From Theodoxus fluviatilis (taxonomy: Eukaryota > Mollusca > Gastropoda > Cycloneritida > Neritidae), in contig JAWQFJ010017424.1 in NCBI GenBank assembly GCA_034096865.1, positions 1 to 15,000 on the forward strand: a stretch of DNA of 15,000 nucleotides. The letters run 5' to 3'. Each line of letters begins with the position of its first letter. The first letter of the stretch is position 1. The notes under the pieces were generated by a model that was not told the origin of the DNA, searched no databases, and was given only the letters and a program-made list of their open reading frames with translations. The position numbers were made by a program, and so were the translations under genes. Shown one piece after another: positions 1 through 11,062 of the stretch.

Positions 1-77
1 GGCATGACATAAAGGCTAGGCAGTCAGCATATACAGCAAAGACCATAGTTGACACAGACAGAAACCCATTGTTTTAC

Positions 78-317
78 CTGAATATTTGTGGAAATCCATG
101 CTCCTCAAAATCTGCACTTTTGCTAAGCATTACAGAATCATAATCACCTGTGTTATCCTGGTAGGTAGCAAAAGAGGTGGACAATGAAGTTGATGAGCGT
201 GGACTGTCTGCTGTCATTGCTGGTGTTGTGGGATCTGCTGGAAATGCAGCAGTCCTTGAGGATGAAGTCATGGGGGCCCTGGGGACATCCTCCTCACTTG
301 AGCTGACCCGTCTTGGT
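78..317 (-). CDS. Candidate internal exon of an unrecognised minus-strand gene
   Basis: On the minus strand a pyrimidine/AT-rich stretch ends in TTTTAG at 318-319, and an open frame then runs to a good 5' splice site reading TTCAG|GTAAA, with the GT at 77-76. The exon is 240 bp, a multiple of three, so it starts and ends in the same phase and could be skipped without shifting the frame. One base completes a preceding codon, 79 codons follow, and two bases remain. The product starts PRRVSSSEEDVPRAP, is Ser/Thr/Pro/Ala-rich for about 50 residues, and ends with the more ordered YDSVMLSKSADFEEHGFPQIF. I see no catalytic motif, zinc finger or membrane segment. The first half looks like a disordered linker and the end may lead into a domain encoded to the left, outside the window. 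I do not recognise the protein. The splice sites and protein-like composition support coding, but there is no homology evidence. Confidence 0.42.
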
Positions 318-1474
318 CTAAAATGTATAAATTTAACATGTTGCAGGAACCTATGATGCCAAATACATTTATTTTAAGCATTATACATGTATGTTTCTCT
401 TCATTCACTATCATAAAGTAGGTGTTGATAGCCATGAACGTCTTGTATGAAACGTTTCCAAACTCAGTGGAAGTGCTGGTTGTCGATTTCAAGGGAGACA
501 TTTCCAAGGAAAGTTCTGTCATATCTAATCATAAACACTGTCGCGAGATAGTGACAGGTGTGAGGATTGAGGATGAGCTTAAGGTGTGGGGCATGCACTT
601 AGGCCATTAGTGTCTCGAACCGTGATTGCCACATCGCTAAGAATAGATAGCGACAGGCGGGAAAACGAGCCGCGTGGTGGGTTACGAGTGGGGGTGAGGG
701 GTCATTGGAATGTGAGCGCAGGGTTCACATCTACCCCGTCATGGAGTTCCTCAGTTCGAAAATTAAGAGCGGTGATTGGGAGACGTAACCACGTGTCATC
801 GCTTTCTTCGAATCTGACCGCGTGTCAGGAGTTCAGTCTACCCATCGTTTGGATGCGGAAAGGGTGTAGCGAGCGTGAGCTCTGCTAACTCTAGCCACAA
901 GAGTGGCGGGCGAAGCTACCTTACTTCGCTGGGGACCTTGTCATGAGGGCCATCGTGGGTCGGTCACGAAAGGAGGGAAAGAGTCTTAGACGGAACCGAG
1001 AGGGGAGGTTGTTGTCTTGTGCGAAGCACGGCTTGAGCTGAATCTGCGATTCTTGAGGTATGTGTAGACTTGTAAAAATCTTTGCTCTTTGGGAAAATGT
1101 CGTTAACGCGCGGCGGGAAAAGGCTACCGCCACGTGTTTTAATTTGCAAGACTATGTAAGAGGGAAATGAGGGAGGGGAAGTGAATTCCTTAATTTAATG
1201 TCGTCTAAATTGAACCTCTAACGATTAATTCAATTGCTGCGTGGAAAGTGAATTAATCTCTAGTTTGCAAGTTGTGAAATTGTTAATTCCATCCGTGAAC
1301 TGGGGTGGGTTAACGGACGCTCTCATGGAGCGCGGGAAAACTTAACGCTGGAGTGGGGGGACACTCTGTTAAGTCAATTTGGGTCGAAAATGTATCTTTC
1401 TCACTGAACTTGAATTCTGTGCGAATTCTGGGGAAAATACAGGTTTCTTATTAGGCGGGGTTTTGTCTTTCCAG
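318..1474. other. Unique sequence without a recognised gene
   Basis: On the minus strand 390-522 is open (it includes ELSLEMSPLKSTTSTSTEFG) and could be an exon upstream of 78-317, with a possible acceptor at ATGACAG near 517. I find no convincing donor, and the opposite strand is also open there, so it is not called. From about 600 the DNA becomes richer in CpG and G on the plus strand. A tRNA B-box-like string (GGTTCGAGAC, minus strand, 612-621) has no matching A box. 1150-1440 is AT-richer and has no long open frame. Confidence 0.5.
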
Positions 1475-2398
1475 GCTACCTACGGTACCTACAAATACGT
1501 GTACCTACATTCACGTACCTACGCGTGAACTCGTATCACTGCTGACTTGGCGCTCTCCCGGCGTCTGTCTGCAGGCTGCCTAACTTCAAGTTGTACCTCG
1601 GTGTGTCCGCGTGCACACGTGCCCTCGTCGTTCGCCTACGTTCCTGTCTCAAGTACTTCTCCCAGTAGTTCTCTGCAACTACGACTTCGTCTATTCCTGG
1701 CTACGGCTGCCTGATAGGTTTAGCGAAGACGCCTTGGGTTTGGCGTGGAATGCTCACATGGAGTGGCATTGTCGTCCTCGGTTAGGACTGGTCGGAGGAC
1801 TGTGGTATCAGTCGCTTCCTTAACGCTTAGCGCGTTGTGCTTAGTCTAGTTTGTTCTGGAGAAGGGTGGAGCCCCTGTCTACTAGACTTTCGAATTGGGA
1901 AAATTCGAGTCACGGAGCGTTTCCGTGGGAGTAGGATAGTCGACGCTAGCGCACTCGTCTGCCCGTCGCAGCGAGACCGCGCAGCTCATTGTTGCTAGGG
2001 TAAGAAACAGAAAGTTGTGAGAAGCGAAATGGTTCGCTAGTCAGGACGAGGCGTCTCACACCTGTTCTGACTGAGAGAAGAATCCTACTGAGTCTGGACT
2101 TGGAGTCCGACTGCCGACCGACTTGGAGCCTGGAGCTGTCTGTCGGAAACCTCAGCGCGGGAGAGAGGGACCGGTGTACCTACCCGCTAGCCACAACGGA
2201 GGATGCGCATGGGTGCGCCCTCGTTCCTGTCTACTACCCAAGTTTGTCTACGGAGGATTGTCGCTCCTGGAACTATGTTTTAGCGCGGTGCTAGAAGACT
2301 GTGTACTTTCTGTGTGCGAGAGAAAGTCAGGGTAGGGTTGTGTGCTGTGAGTTTTATGAGGTTGTATTCTGGATGTGTGTTTCTGGACTTCGTTCACG
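1475..2398 (+). other. CpG-rich non-coding stretch with splice-like signals
   Basis: A good acceptor (TTTTGTCTTTCCAG, AG at 1473-1474) opens this stretch, and a second acceptor-like site (GTCTGTCTGCAG) lies near 1575. Two donors share the ten bases GGTAAGAAAC, one with GT at 2000-2001 and one with GT at 2399-2400. No reading frame stays open across the stretch; the longest plus-strand frames are 64 to 70 codons. If transcribed it would be a non-coding RNA or a 5' UTR, but splice-like strings arise by chance in this much DNA. Its CpG density is visibly higher than in the AT-rich parts of the window. Nothing in it resembles a known RNA. Confidence 0.2.
1477..1522 (+). repeat. Cluster of four TACCTAC heptamers
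   Basis: TACCTAC occurs at 1477-1483, 1486-1492, 1502-1508 and 1516-1522, four times within 46 bp, with bases such as ACG and ACGTG between copies. The spacing is irregular (9, 16 and 14 bp). It may be a small degenerate tandem repeat or a cluster of binding sites for an unidentified factor. No function can be assigned from sequence. Confidence 0.5.
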
Positions 2399-2400
2399 GT

Positions 2401-3188
2401 AAGAAACCACATGCTTTCTCCGCTATCTTTTGTGAATCTCATTCATGATTACCAGGGGGACTGGACATGCTAATGAGGGGGGAGAAAGGGGAGCGCGAGG
2501 GGAAGCGCGTCTAGTCTGAACCCTGAACTATCTCGATTTGGCCTGTGTGACGTAGCGGCGGAAGCTGGCGTCAGCACGAGGGGAAGGGGGTAGCATTGGG
2601 AGGGGTTGACTATATTGGACTTGGACTCGGTGATTTGACTTGGCTTGTTGTGTGGGATATCGCCAGGGAGAGTTTGATGGAAAGTGGGAAGTCTTTCATC
2701 TGAATTTGTAATTCTAAATGCTCTGTTGGGTTTGAAGAGATTAATTGATTTAACGTTCCGACGTTAAATGTCCTGCGGTGGACGAATGCAACTTCTCCGG
2801 GTAAAGAAGTGTGTTGTGTAATTTCTCTTTGTGAGATTTCAGTAGTTCTGTGTGCGAGTAACAGAACGAGTGGTTGGAAGGGTGAACTTTGGAGAGAATT
2901 TCTGAGTAAATTCTGGGTTCTGGTGTTCCTGTGGCGGAACGTGGGGAGAGTGTTTTTGGAGATACGTTGTTAGCATTCTTGTTGCCAGCAACGTAGAAGA
3001 TGTTTATATGTGCATAGTTTTTGGCCATGCTTAAAGTTGTGTACCACCCTGCTTAGCGTGGCCCTTTTGCTTATTTGTTTGGAGTTTCTCTGGACTTTGT
3101 TGACAGCGGAAGTGCGGCGCCATCTTGTACACCTCTGTTGACACTGTTTTATTTTTGCTGGTTCACTTGGTTGATTGCATCTTTGTGT
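2401..3188. other. Unique sequence without a recognised gene
   Basis: Open frames here are short (92 codons or fewer) on both strands and show no protein-family motif. The plus strand is G/T-rich, with many TGTG and TTGT runs. I see no repeat, RNA gene or mobile element. Confidence 0.4.
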
Positions 3189-3224
3189 GCCCACTCTTGG
3201 AGCCCCTGAGCCACAAGAGTGGGC
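3189..3224 (+). other. Perfect 11-bp stem-loop upstream of ATTAAA
   Basis: GCCCACTCTTG at 3189-3199 pairs perfectly with CAAGAGTGGGC at 3214-3224, with a 14-base loop. A polyadenylation-type hexamer ATTAAA follows at 3233-3238, and the DNA after it is T/GT-rich. Together this could be the 3' end of a plus-strand transcript. No coding frame leads into it, and it does not match the histone mRNA stem-loop. The inverted repeat is certain; any function is inference. Confidence 0.45.
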
Positions 3225-3233
3225 CCTTTGTGA

Positions 3234-3299
3234 TTAAACATTGTTGTATCATATTCCCGATTCAGTGGTCCTTTTTCACTTGTTTGTTTAAACATTGTT
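3234..3299 (+). repeat. Direct repeat pair TTAAACATTGTT
   Basis: The 12-mer TTAAACATTGTT occurs at 3234-3245 and again at 3288-3299, 54 bp apart. The first copy overlaps the ATTAAA hexamer. The sequence between the copies is not otherwise repeated. It may be a trace of a local duplication or coincidence in T-rich DNA. Confidence 0.4.
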
Positions 3300-3411
3300 T
3301 GCTTGTTTGTGGTGTCCCCCCATGGAGTGGTGGCCGGGTTTAGTTGTAAACCCTATCGTTCTAATTGTCCCTCCTCTCTTGGGCGATTACCTCGTCCCTC
3401 GTCTCCTGCGA

Positions 3412-3475
3412 GGGGGGGGGGTGGGTGGGGGGGGGGAGGGGGGGGGCGGGGAGGAGGGGGGGGGGGGGGGGGGGG
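3412..3475 (+). repeat. 64-base G-rich tract, G-quadruplex prone
   Basis: Almost every base is G, broken only by single T, A or C bases, and the last stretch is about 20 uninterrupted Gs. It contains far more than the four G-runs of three or more needed for an intramolecular G-quadruplex on the plus strand. Open frames across it (Gly/Glu-rich) are artefacts. Exact run lengths should be treated with caution because long homopolymers are often miscounted in assemblies. Confidence 0.9.
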
Positions 3476-3483
3476 CAATGAGT

Positions 3484-3610
3484 AAGGCGTGGAGGGCACA
3501 CTACTTGACACAAGGCATGGAGGGCACACTACTTGACGCTAGGCATGAAGGGCACACTACTTGACACAAGGCATGGAGGGCACACTACTTGACGCTAGGC
3601 ATGAAGAGAG
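3484..3610 (+). repeat. 28-bp minisatellite with dimeric order, about 4.5 copies
   Basis: The unit is 28 bp, with a core reading GGGCACACTACTTGAC. Copies lie at 3484-3511, 3512-3539, 3540-3567, 3568-3595 and a partial from 3596. Two variants alternate, differing at the junction (GACACAAGG versus GACGCTAGG) and at ATGGAG versus ATGAAG, so copies 2+3 and 4+partial 5 repeat as a 56-bp dimer. The array starts nine bases after the G tract. It has no spacers, so it is not a CRISPR array. Confidence 0.9.
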
Positions 3611-3772
3611 CAACGCTCCAAGAGACTGACTAGGATCCTGTGACCGAGCAGATGTCTACCAGGGGACCGAACTCTTGCCTCTTCAACCATGCAGGAAGTA
3701 AGGGAATAGGCATTTCGCACGGTTCGTCGAAGGCACCATTCCACGACGTGCCTACCTTTCCCCCTCTCGTTT

Positions 3773-3963
<191 letters not shown>

Positions 3964-4015
3964 ACCGAGAGAGAGACAGAGAGAGACACAGAGACAGAGT
4001 CAGAGACAGAGGCAT

Positions 4016-4072
<57 letters not shown>

Positions 4073-4297
4073 GAGACATAGAGACACAGAGACATAAAGA
4101 CAGAGAGAAAGAGAGAGAGACAGAGAGAGAGACAGAGAGACAAAGAGGCAGAGATAAAGACAGACAAAAAGACAGAGACACAGAGAGAAAGAGAGAGAGA
4201 CAGAGAGACAGGAAAAGAAAGAGAGAGATGGAATGGGATAGAGAAATGTAGAGAAAGACAGAGGGCTGGAGAAAAACACACAGTGACACAGAAATAC

Positions 4298-4342
<45 letters not shown>

Positions 4343-4413
4343 TACAGACTGACACACACACACACACACAGACACACAGACAGACAGAAGGCAGACAGAT
4401 AGAGAGAGACAGA
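3964..4413 (+). repeat. Degenerate GA/GACA repeat with a second GA core
   Basis: This is a transition zone of imperfect GAGACA, AGAGA and ACAGA words. It contains a pure-purine (GA)n core at 4016-4064, a short (GACA)n at 4316-4342 and a short (CA)n near 4351-4370. The gradient suggests an old GA array decaying into, or giving rise to, the GACA array on its right. No coding signal. Confidence 0.9.
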
Positions 4414-7412
<2,999 letters not shown>

Positions 7413-7415
7413 CTT

Positions 7416-7468
7416 GCTGACCCCTGCTGGCGCGTGGTCGATGCTATCGACTCTTGTAAAGGGTCAGC
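7416..7468 (+). other. Nested inverted repeat at the array boundary
   Basis: An outer pair, GCTGACCC at 7416-7423 and GGGTCAGC at 7461-7468 (8 bp), encloses an inner perfect stem, GTCGAT at 7437-7442 and ATCGAC at 7446-7451, with a 3-base loop. It starts four bases after the end of the (ATCT)n array. It could be a cruciform-prone site, a remnant of a small transposable element, or coincidence. It does not fold as a tRNA cloverleaf by eye. Confidence 0.4.
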
Positions 7469-7794
7469 GTCCTGGCGGGAGAAGGCCGTTCTGTCAGTCT
7501 AATTGGCGAGCAACGTCCACCTCATCTCATAACATGGAGAGCAAGCCAGGCCAAGCTATAGCTGCTAGACTTTCTCCGGTTCTATTGCTCTCCCCCTTAC
7601 CATTCCGCAGGCAGAGGCAACCGCTTGCCTGCTAGTATGCGAGGAATAACACACAACTTTTGTCTTAGCGGCTGCAAGATGACGAGATGTCAGGAAGATA
7701 AATCTTTTCCGCCTCCAGCATTCTTTGTCCGTTTCCCTTGTAGGCAAGGTTCAGCATGATCATTTCTGTGAACTTTGCATCTTATTAATTAACT

Positions 7795-8050
7795 CTAAAG
7801 CGCCAAAGGTGATTTCAGAGGGGGAGTCTGTGAATGTCGTGGCTCGATTGGATGTTCAACAGCGCAATAATTATTTTGTAAAACTAATTCGAGCCTTTTT
7901 AAGGTCGATTATAATAATTCTCTTGAAGCTTTGACAATGTTTAGTTACCCATTAAAAGTGCATAGGCGTATTTTCAATGAGAGTTTGTGGATGTCCAGGC
8001 TCCAATTGGATGTTCAACAGCCCAACTATTTCGTGAAACGATTTCCTATT
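7795..8050 (+). repeat. Diverged tandem duplication, about 158-bp unit
   Basis: The block around 7795-7890 recurs at about 7953-8048. The best-preserved part is the 15-mer TTGGATGTTCAACAG at 7848-7862 and 8006-8020, flanked by GAGTCTGTG versus GAGTTTGTG and by TTTTGTAAAAC versus TTTCGTGAAAC. Both copies can be read as a similar peptide around LDVQQ and YFVK, but in short frames only. The number of substitutions and small indels shows an old duplication. It may be a remnant of an unidentified repeat family. Confidence 0.7.
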
Positions 8051-8596
8051 TTTCCTTGCGAACTGAAAATACACAGTTTCGGCCTTGAGACAGAGAAGTC
8101 AGATGAAAATCTGTATGTTTAACTGGATTACCTGGGTGATATAAACACCATTCGCGTCATGGAACTAACGGTGGGCGTTTCTTTTAGTTTAATACATAAA
8201 CGTATCTTTATGACGTACCAAACCATACTGAGGATTACTTTCATTCCATTAAATCAGATTTGAATACTTCCTGAAGCATTAACTTTGATTACGTCTGCAA
8301 AATGCAGAAAACAGACCCATATCTAACATTTTAAGTCAAATGTCACATTATCCCCGGTGATATTTCATCTGGTTCATTTCAGCAAGAAACAGCAGGCAAC
8401 CGATTTGCACCAGAGGATGTTTGTAAAATTTACAAGGGCAAAGGTAGAGGAATGTATTTCTTTCTTGTCATGATTATCAAACTACAAGGCTAATGCCGCT
8501 GTGGAAGTACCTTGTCGGTGCCCAGTATTGAAGTAATGCTCTCTACACAGCGGTGGCGTCACGCCATTTGACAAATGCACAAACACCAAAATAACA
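8051..8596. other. AT-rich unique sequence, nothing recognised
   Basis: This stretch is AT-rich with short frames only. One acceptor-like site (GGTTCATTTCAG near 8383) has no coherent exon after it. No repeat or RNA gene is visible. Confidence 0.4.
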
Positions 8597-9226
8597 ATGG
8601 CAAGGGCCACGTGTGTCCAACATACAAGGAGGCTGTCTTTGTCTTCTATGCAAAGCTATACAAAGCAATTCACCAGAAAACTGTTCTTGCCTTCGAGGCT
8701 TTTGAAATATTCTCGTCTTCTGTTGAGCAGGACACATCGAAATATAAGTAACAAACGCAAGTATTTCCAAAATAAGGCCTCAGGGGAAGTCGGATTCGCA
8801 GGTTTCCGAAAAGTGGCGTTGGAGAGAAATCCGCATTGCAAAAGAGATCGAGATTTGCCCCAGGAAATTTCTCTTATAGCAGAATACATGTTGTTCTTAC
8901 TGAAACCCTCGAAAACTTTGCTTTCTTTGCAGTTTCAGCCAAGTCATCACAACAGACTAAATGCTCACTCTCACGCGCGCTTGCGTGCGTACTTACCACG
9001 ACTAAGAGGAAGAGACCAGCCGAAAATACCCTCAAATAATTCCCAGAAATCGGATGGACTAAAAGACTGTGCCACCGCTTTTGCTCATGGGGACTACGCG
9101 ACGTCGTTGAGGAGAAACAAATGTAGATACGAAATGAAATGTGATGGCCGACACTCGAGGTTTAATTTCTGCAATGTAACCCACTGTGGCGCTCCACCTT
9201 CCACACAGGAAGCGTCAAGAAGCTGA
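8597..9226 (+). CDS. Uncharacterised 209-codon open frame, doubtful
   Basis: This is the longest open frame in the window not caused by a simple repeat. Its start context, ACAATGG, has the favourable A at -3 and G at +4. The predicted peptide is basic and rich in Arg, Lys, Ser, Asn and His. Its Arg/Ser/Leu-rich first 50 residues loosely resemble a mitochondrial targeting sequence. I see no domain, membrane span or catalytic motif. A frame this long is uncommon but not exceptional by chance in 30 kb of double-stranded reading. The opposite strand carries a good splice donor inside it at 8995-8996, which argues for a different use of this DNA. I do not recognise it, and chance is the leading explanation. 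Confidence 0.15.
   Translation: MARATCVQHTRRLSLSSMQSYTKQFTRKLFLPSRLLKYSRLLLSRTHRNISNKRKYFQNKASGEVGFAGFRKVALERNPHCKRDRDLPQEISLIAEYMLFLLKPSKTLLSLQFQPSHHNRLNAHSHARLRAYLPRLRGRDQPKIPSNNSQKSDGLKDCATAFAHGDYATSLRRNKCRYEMKCDGRHSRFNFCNVTHCGAPPSTQEASRS
8995..9014 (-). promoter_or_regulatory. Possible minus-strand first exon with TOP-like pyrimidine run
   Basis: Read on the minus strand, CTCTTCCTCTT (9014-9004) is followed seven bases later by a consensus 5' splice site, GTG|GTAAGT, with GT at 8996-8995. A C-led pyrimidine tract close to a first donor is the arrangement of TOP (terminal oligopyrimidine) mRNAs such as ribosomal protein genes. No matching coding exon was recognised downstream on this strand, so the promoter reading is speculative. 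Confidence 0.15.
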
Positions 9227-9621
9227 CAGATTGAATAGTCAATACCACAACACAACACATAAATGTAAACATCACATGATAAATTCAATTTTCGACAATG
9301 TAAAAACGCACACCACCAAGCAGGACATTCCATTCTAGTAGTCTCCTCCAATGGTTGACAGGTCAATTACTATTCAACAAATGAGCAGTTTGATGATGAG
9401 TCATATTATTCATTTCACAATCCAACAACAAAGTCCGTCTCAAACCATCAGTTCACATTCCAAACAGTTACTGATATAAGGACGTTGGCATCATACCTTC
9501 ACTGCCAACCAGCAATAAACAAGCTCCAAAGTTTTACAATCAGTGGCCCACTCCGAGTTCATTTGGGACGGGCGGCTACAAATTCTGAACAGTTTGACCG
9601 ACGGCTCAGTTACCAAACCCA
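9227..9621. other. Unique sequence, nothing recognised
   Basis: The plus strand is rich in A and C and carries only short frames. I see no repeat, RNA gene or transposon terminus here. Confidence 0.4.
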
Positions 9622-9800
9622 CTTGTAGCCGTTATCGACGACAAGCGAAGATAATTGGAAAAAGTTCACTAACGGTTAAGACGAAGAATTCGCTTATAAC
9701 CGTTGATGACTACAAACGATGATAACTCTAAACAACAAAATTCCACTCACGGCTTTGGACAGTAAGTCAGCACGTAGCTGTTGACAACGATGGAAGAAGC
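9622..9800 (+). repeat. Degenerate tandem repeat, about 71-79 bp spacing
   Basis: Related words begin near 9622 (CTTGTAGCCGTTATCGACGA), 9693 (CTTATAACCGTTGATGACTA) and 9773 (CGTAGCTGTTGACAACGA). In the first two copies the similarity carries on through ACAAGCGAAGATAA versus ACAAACGATGATAA. The third copy is partial. Divergence is high, so the repeat is likely but not certain, and no family is recognised. Confidence 0.45.
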
Positions 9801-10546
9801 CAGTGAGTTCTCTATTAACAAAGGTTCCCAGCGCTAGCGATTGTTTCAGGCTTACCACACCTGCCAACGTCTAAGACGTTAAAATTGAGTGAAAGCCGGG
9901 CGCTTAAAATCAGCACCACGAGCCGTTTCTTCTATTACCAGAAGAAAACAAAATTTTCGTCACAACTAGAAGAACAACAGCTGATCTTCACAAGCAGAAG
10001 AAACCAACATCCTATCCCTCAACCACTTGCCCATCTTATGTTTCATGGAAGTGAATGTTTGCTTGATGTTCTTGTTCTGCACGTTTTCTGCATTACCATA
10101 AACGAATGTGCACGGAATCCGCAAACTGTTCTTTTTGGCCGTAAACATCGACTTCTCATCATCATGGCACTCCATTGGGCAAAGATAATTTCCTTTCCAC
10201 GACACCCATCATGTGTCAAAGTAGCTAAAGGGATTTTGATTCTGGACCAAGATGTGATAAAACTATTTTGGCTGCATCTCAGACACGAGCTTCCACCTAT
10301 TCTACGATTCCTCAGATGAAAACGTCAAGTCATGTATGAAGGCTGTCTGATAACCTTAATACAGAGATGAATTTGTGCAGGGTATGAACAACACACCAGA
10401 ACTCGTGTTAACATCCGACTGCTCCAACTAATGAGCTACTGAAATCCTTCACTTTCTATGTATGCCATTGAGAACATGCATCCCTTTCTGAACAATGGTC
10501 GGTTTAACTTTGATGGAGTAAAATTATCCAAAGATATTCACATGCT
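9801..10546. other. Unique sequence without a supported gene
   Basis: A 144-codon frame at 9885-10319 (plus) and a 79-codon frame at 9966-10205 (minus) overlap. Neither shows a domain, a convincing splice context or compositional support, so neither is called. A TTGTTTCAGG acceptor-like string near 9849 lies against a minus-strand GTAAGC donor-like string at 9855, and no coherent exon follows from either. Confidence 0.35.
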
Positions 10547-10598
10547 CATGCACACATGCGCGCGCGCGCGCATAATTGTACACATACGCGCGCACACA
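10547..10598 (+). repeat. Alternating purine-pyrimidine segment, Z-DNA prone
   Basis: Two runs of strict purine/pyrimidine alternation lie at 10547-10574 and 10577-10598. They include (CG)n of about 14 bases and a second short CGCGCG, flanked by CA/TG steps. Such runs favour left-handed Z-DNA under negative supercoiling. The conserved CpGs are of note because methylated CpG is usually lost by deamination. Confidence 0.75.
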
Positions 10599-10696
10599 GA
10601 CACCCTCGTCTGTCCCCCTTGCCAGGCATTCAATGTTGGGTATTCAAACCTGGTGCTCCATTGTCGTGAAGTGATCAGGGTTGAAAATATCTCACT

Positions 10697-11014
10697 TTAA
10701 ATTACAACTTGCAACGTGGATTCAAGATTACTATTATGATCAAAACGATGCAGAATAAATGCCCAGTCAACACCACTGGCACAGAGTGTGTTCCTCTCGT
10801 CTTTCCCACCACTGACAGAGCAGACTGGTGGGCGCCGCCGCACAAGTTCTGCCTCGAGAACGCTGGCCGTCATGGAAGATGCAGAAGGCTGGCTGGACGG
10901 CGTTAAGTATGCAAGCAAAGGCGGCAGACTTGCCGAGTCCAAGCCATTCTTTGCTCCAGCACGGCGTTTGGGTCTTTGAAGAGAAACATCTAATCCTGTT
11001 TGAGGGTCGCTCAT
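10697..11014 (-). CDS. Unrecognised 105-codon open frame, possible gene start
   Basis: The frame opens at an ATG at 11014 (context CCAATCATGAG, with A at -3) and reads MSDPQTGLDVSLQRPKRRAG. An upstream in-frame ATG at 11062 would add 16 residues. The first 80 or so residues are polar and Ser/Pro/Leu-rich, with a basic RPKRRAGAK patch that could act as a nuclear localisation signal. The last 25 look random, which suggests that if this is a real first exon the coding part ends before 10760, although I see only weak donor sites (for example GTGGGA near 10805). No domain is recognisable. Overlapping plus-strand frames are also open, so coding status is uncertain. Confidence 0.22.
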   Translation of the reverse strand: MSDPQTGLDVSLQRPKRRAGAKNGLDSASLPPLLAYLTPSSQPSASSMTASVLEAELVRRRPPVCSVSGGKDERNTLCASGVDWAFILHRFDHNSNLESTLQVVI

Positions 11015-11062
11015 GATTGGACTGCTGAATAATGCATCATGGGAGCCGAAAAGAGGTTTCAA

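Noticed and set aside
612..621. tRNA gene or tRNA-derived SINE, from the B-box-like GGTTCGAGAC on the minus strand
   Set aside because: No A box at the right distance and no cloverleaf; the promoter match is incomplete.
893..3222. Terminal direct repeats, from the shared 14-mer AGCCACAAGAGTGG at about 893-906 and 3209-3222
   Set aside because: Similarity does not extend beyond the 14 bases, which is within chance for this window. No element is supported.
3484..3610. CRISPR array
   Set aside because: The 28-bp units are directly adjacent with no spacers, and the window is eukaryotic.
9885..10319. 144-codon plus-strand frame and the overlapping 79-codon minus-strand frame
   Set aside because: No domain, splice or compositional support, and both strands are open at once. 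The minus frame lacks an ATG at its start.
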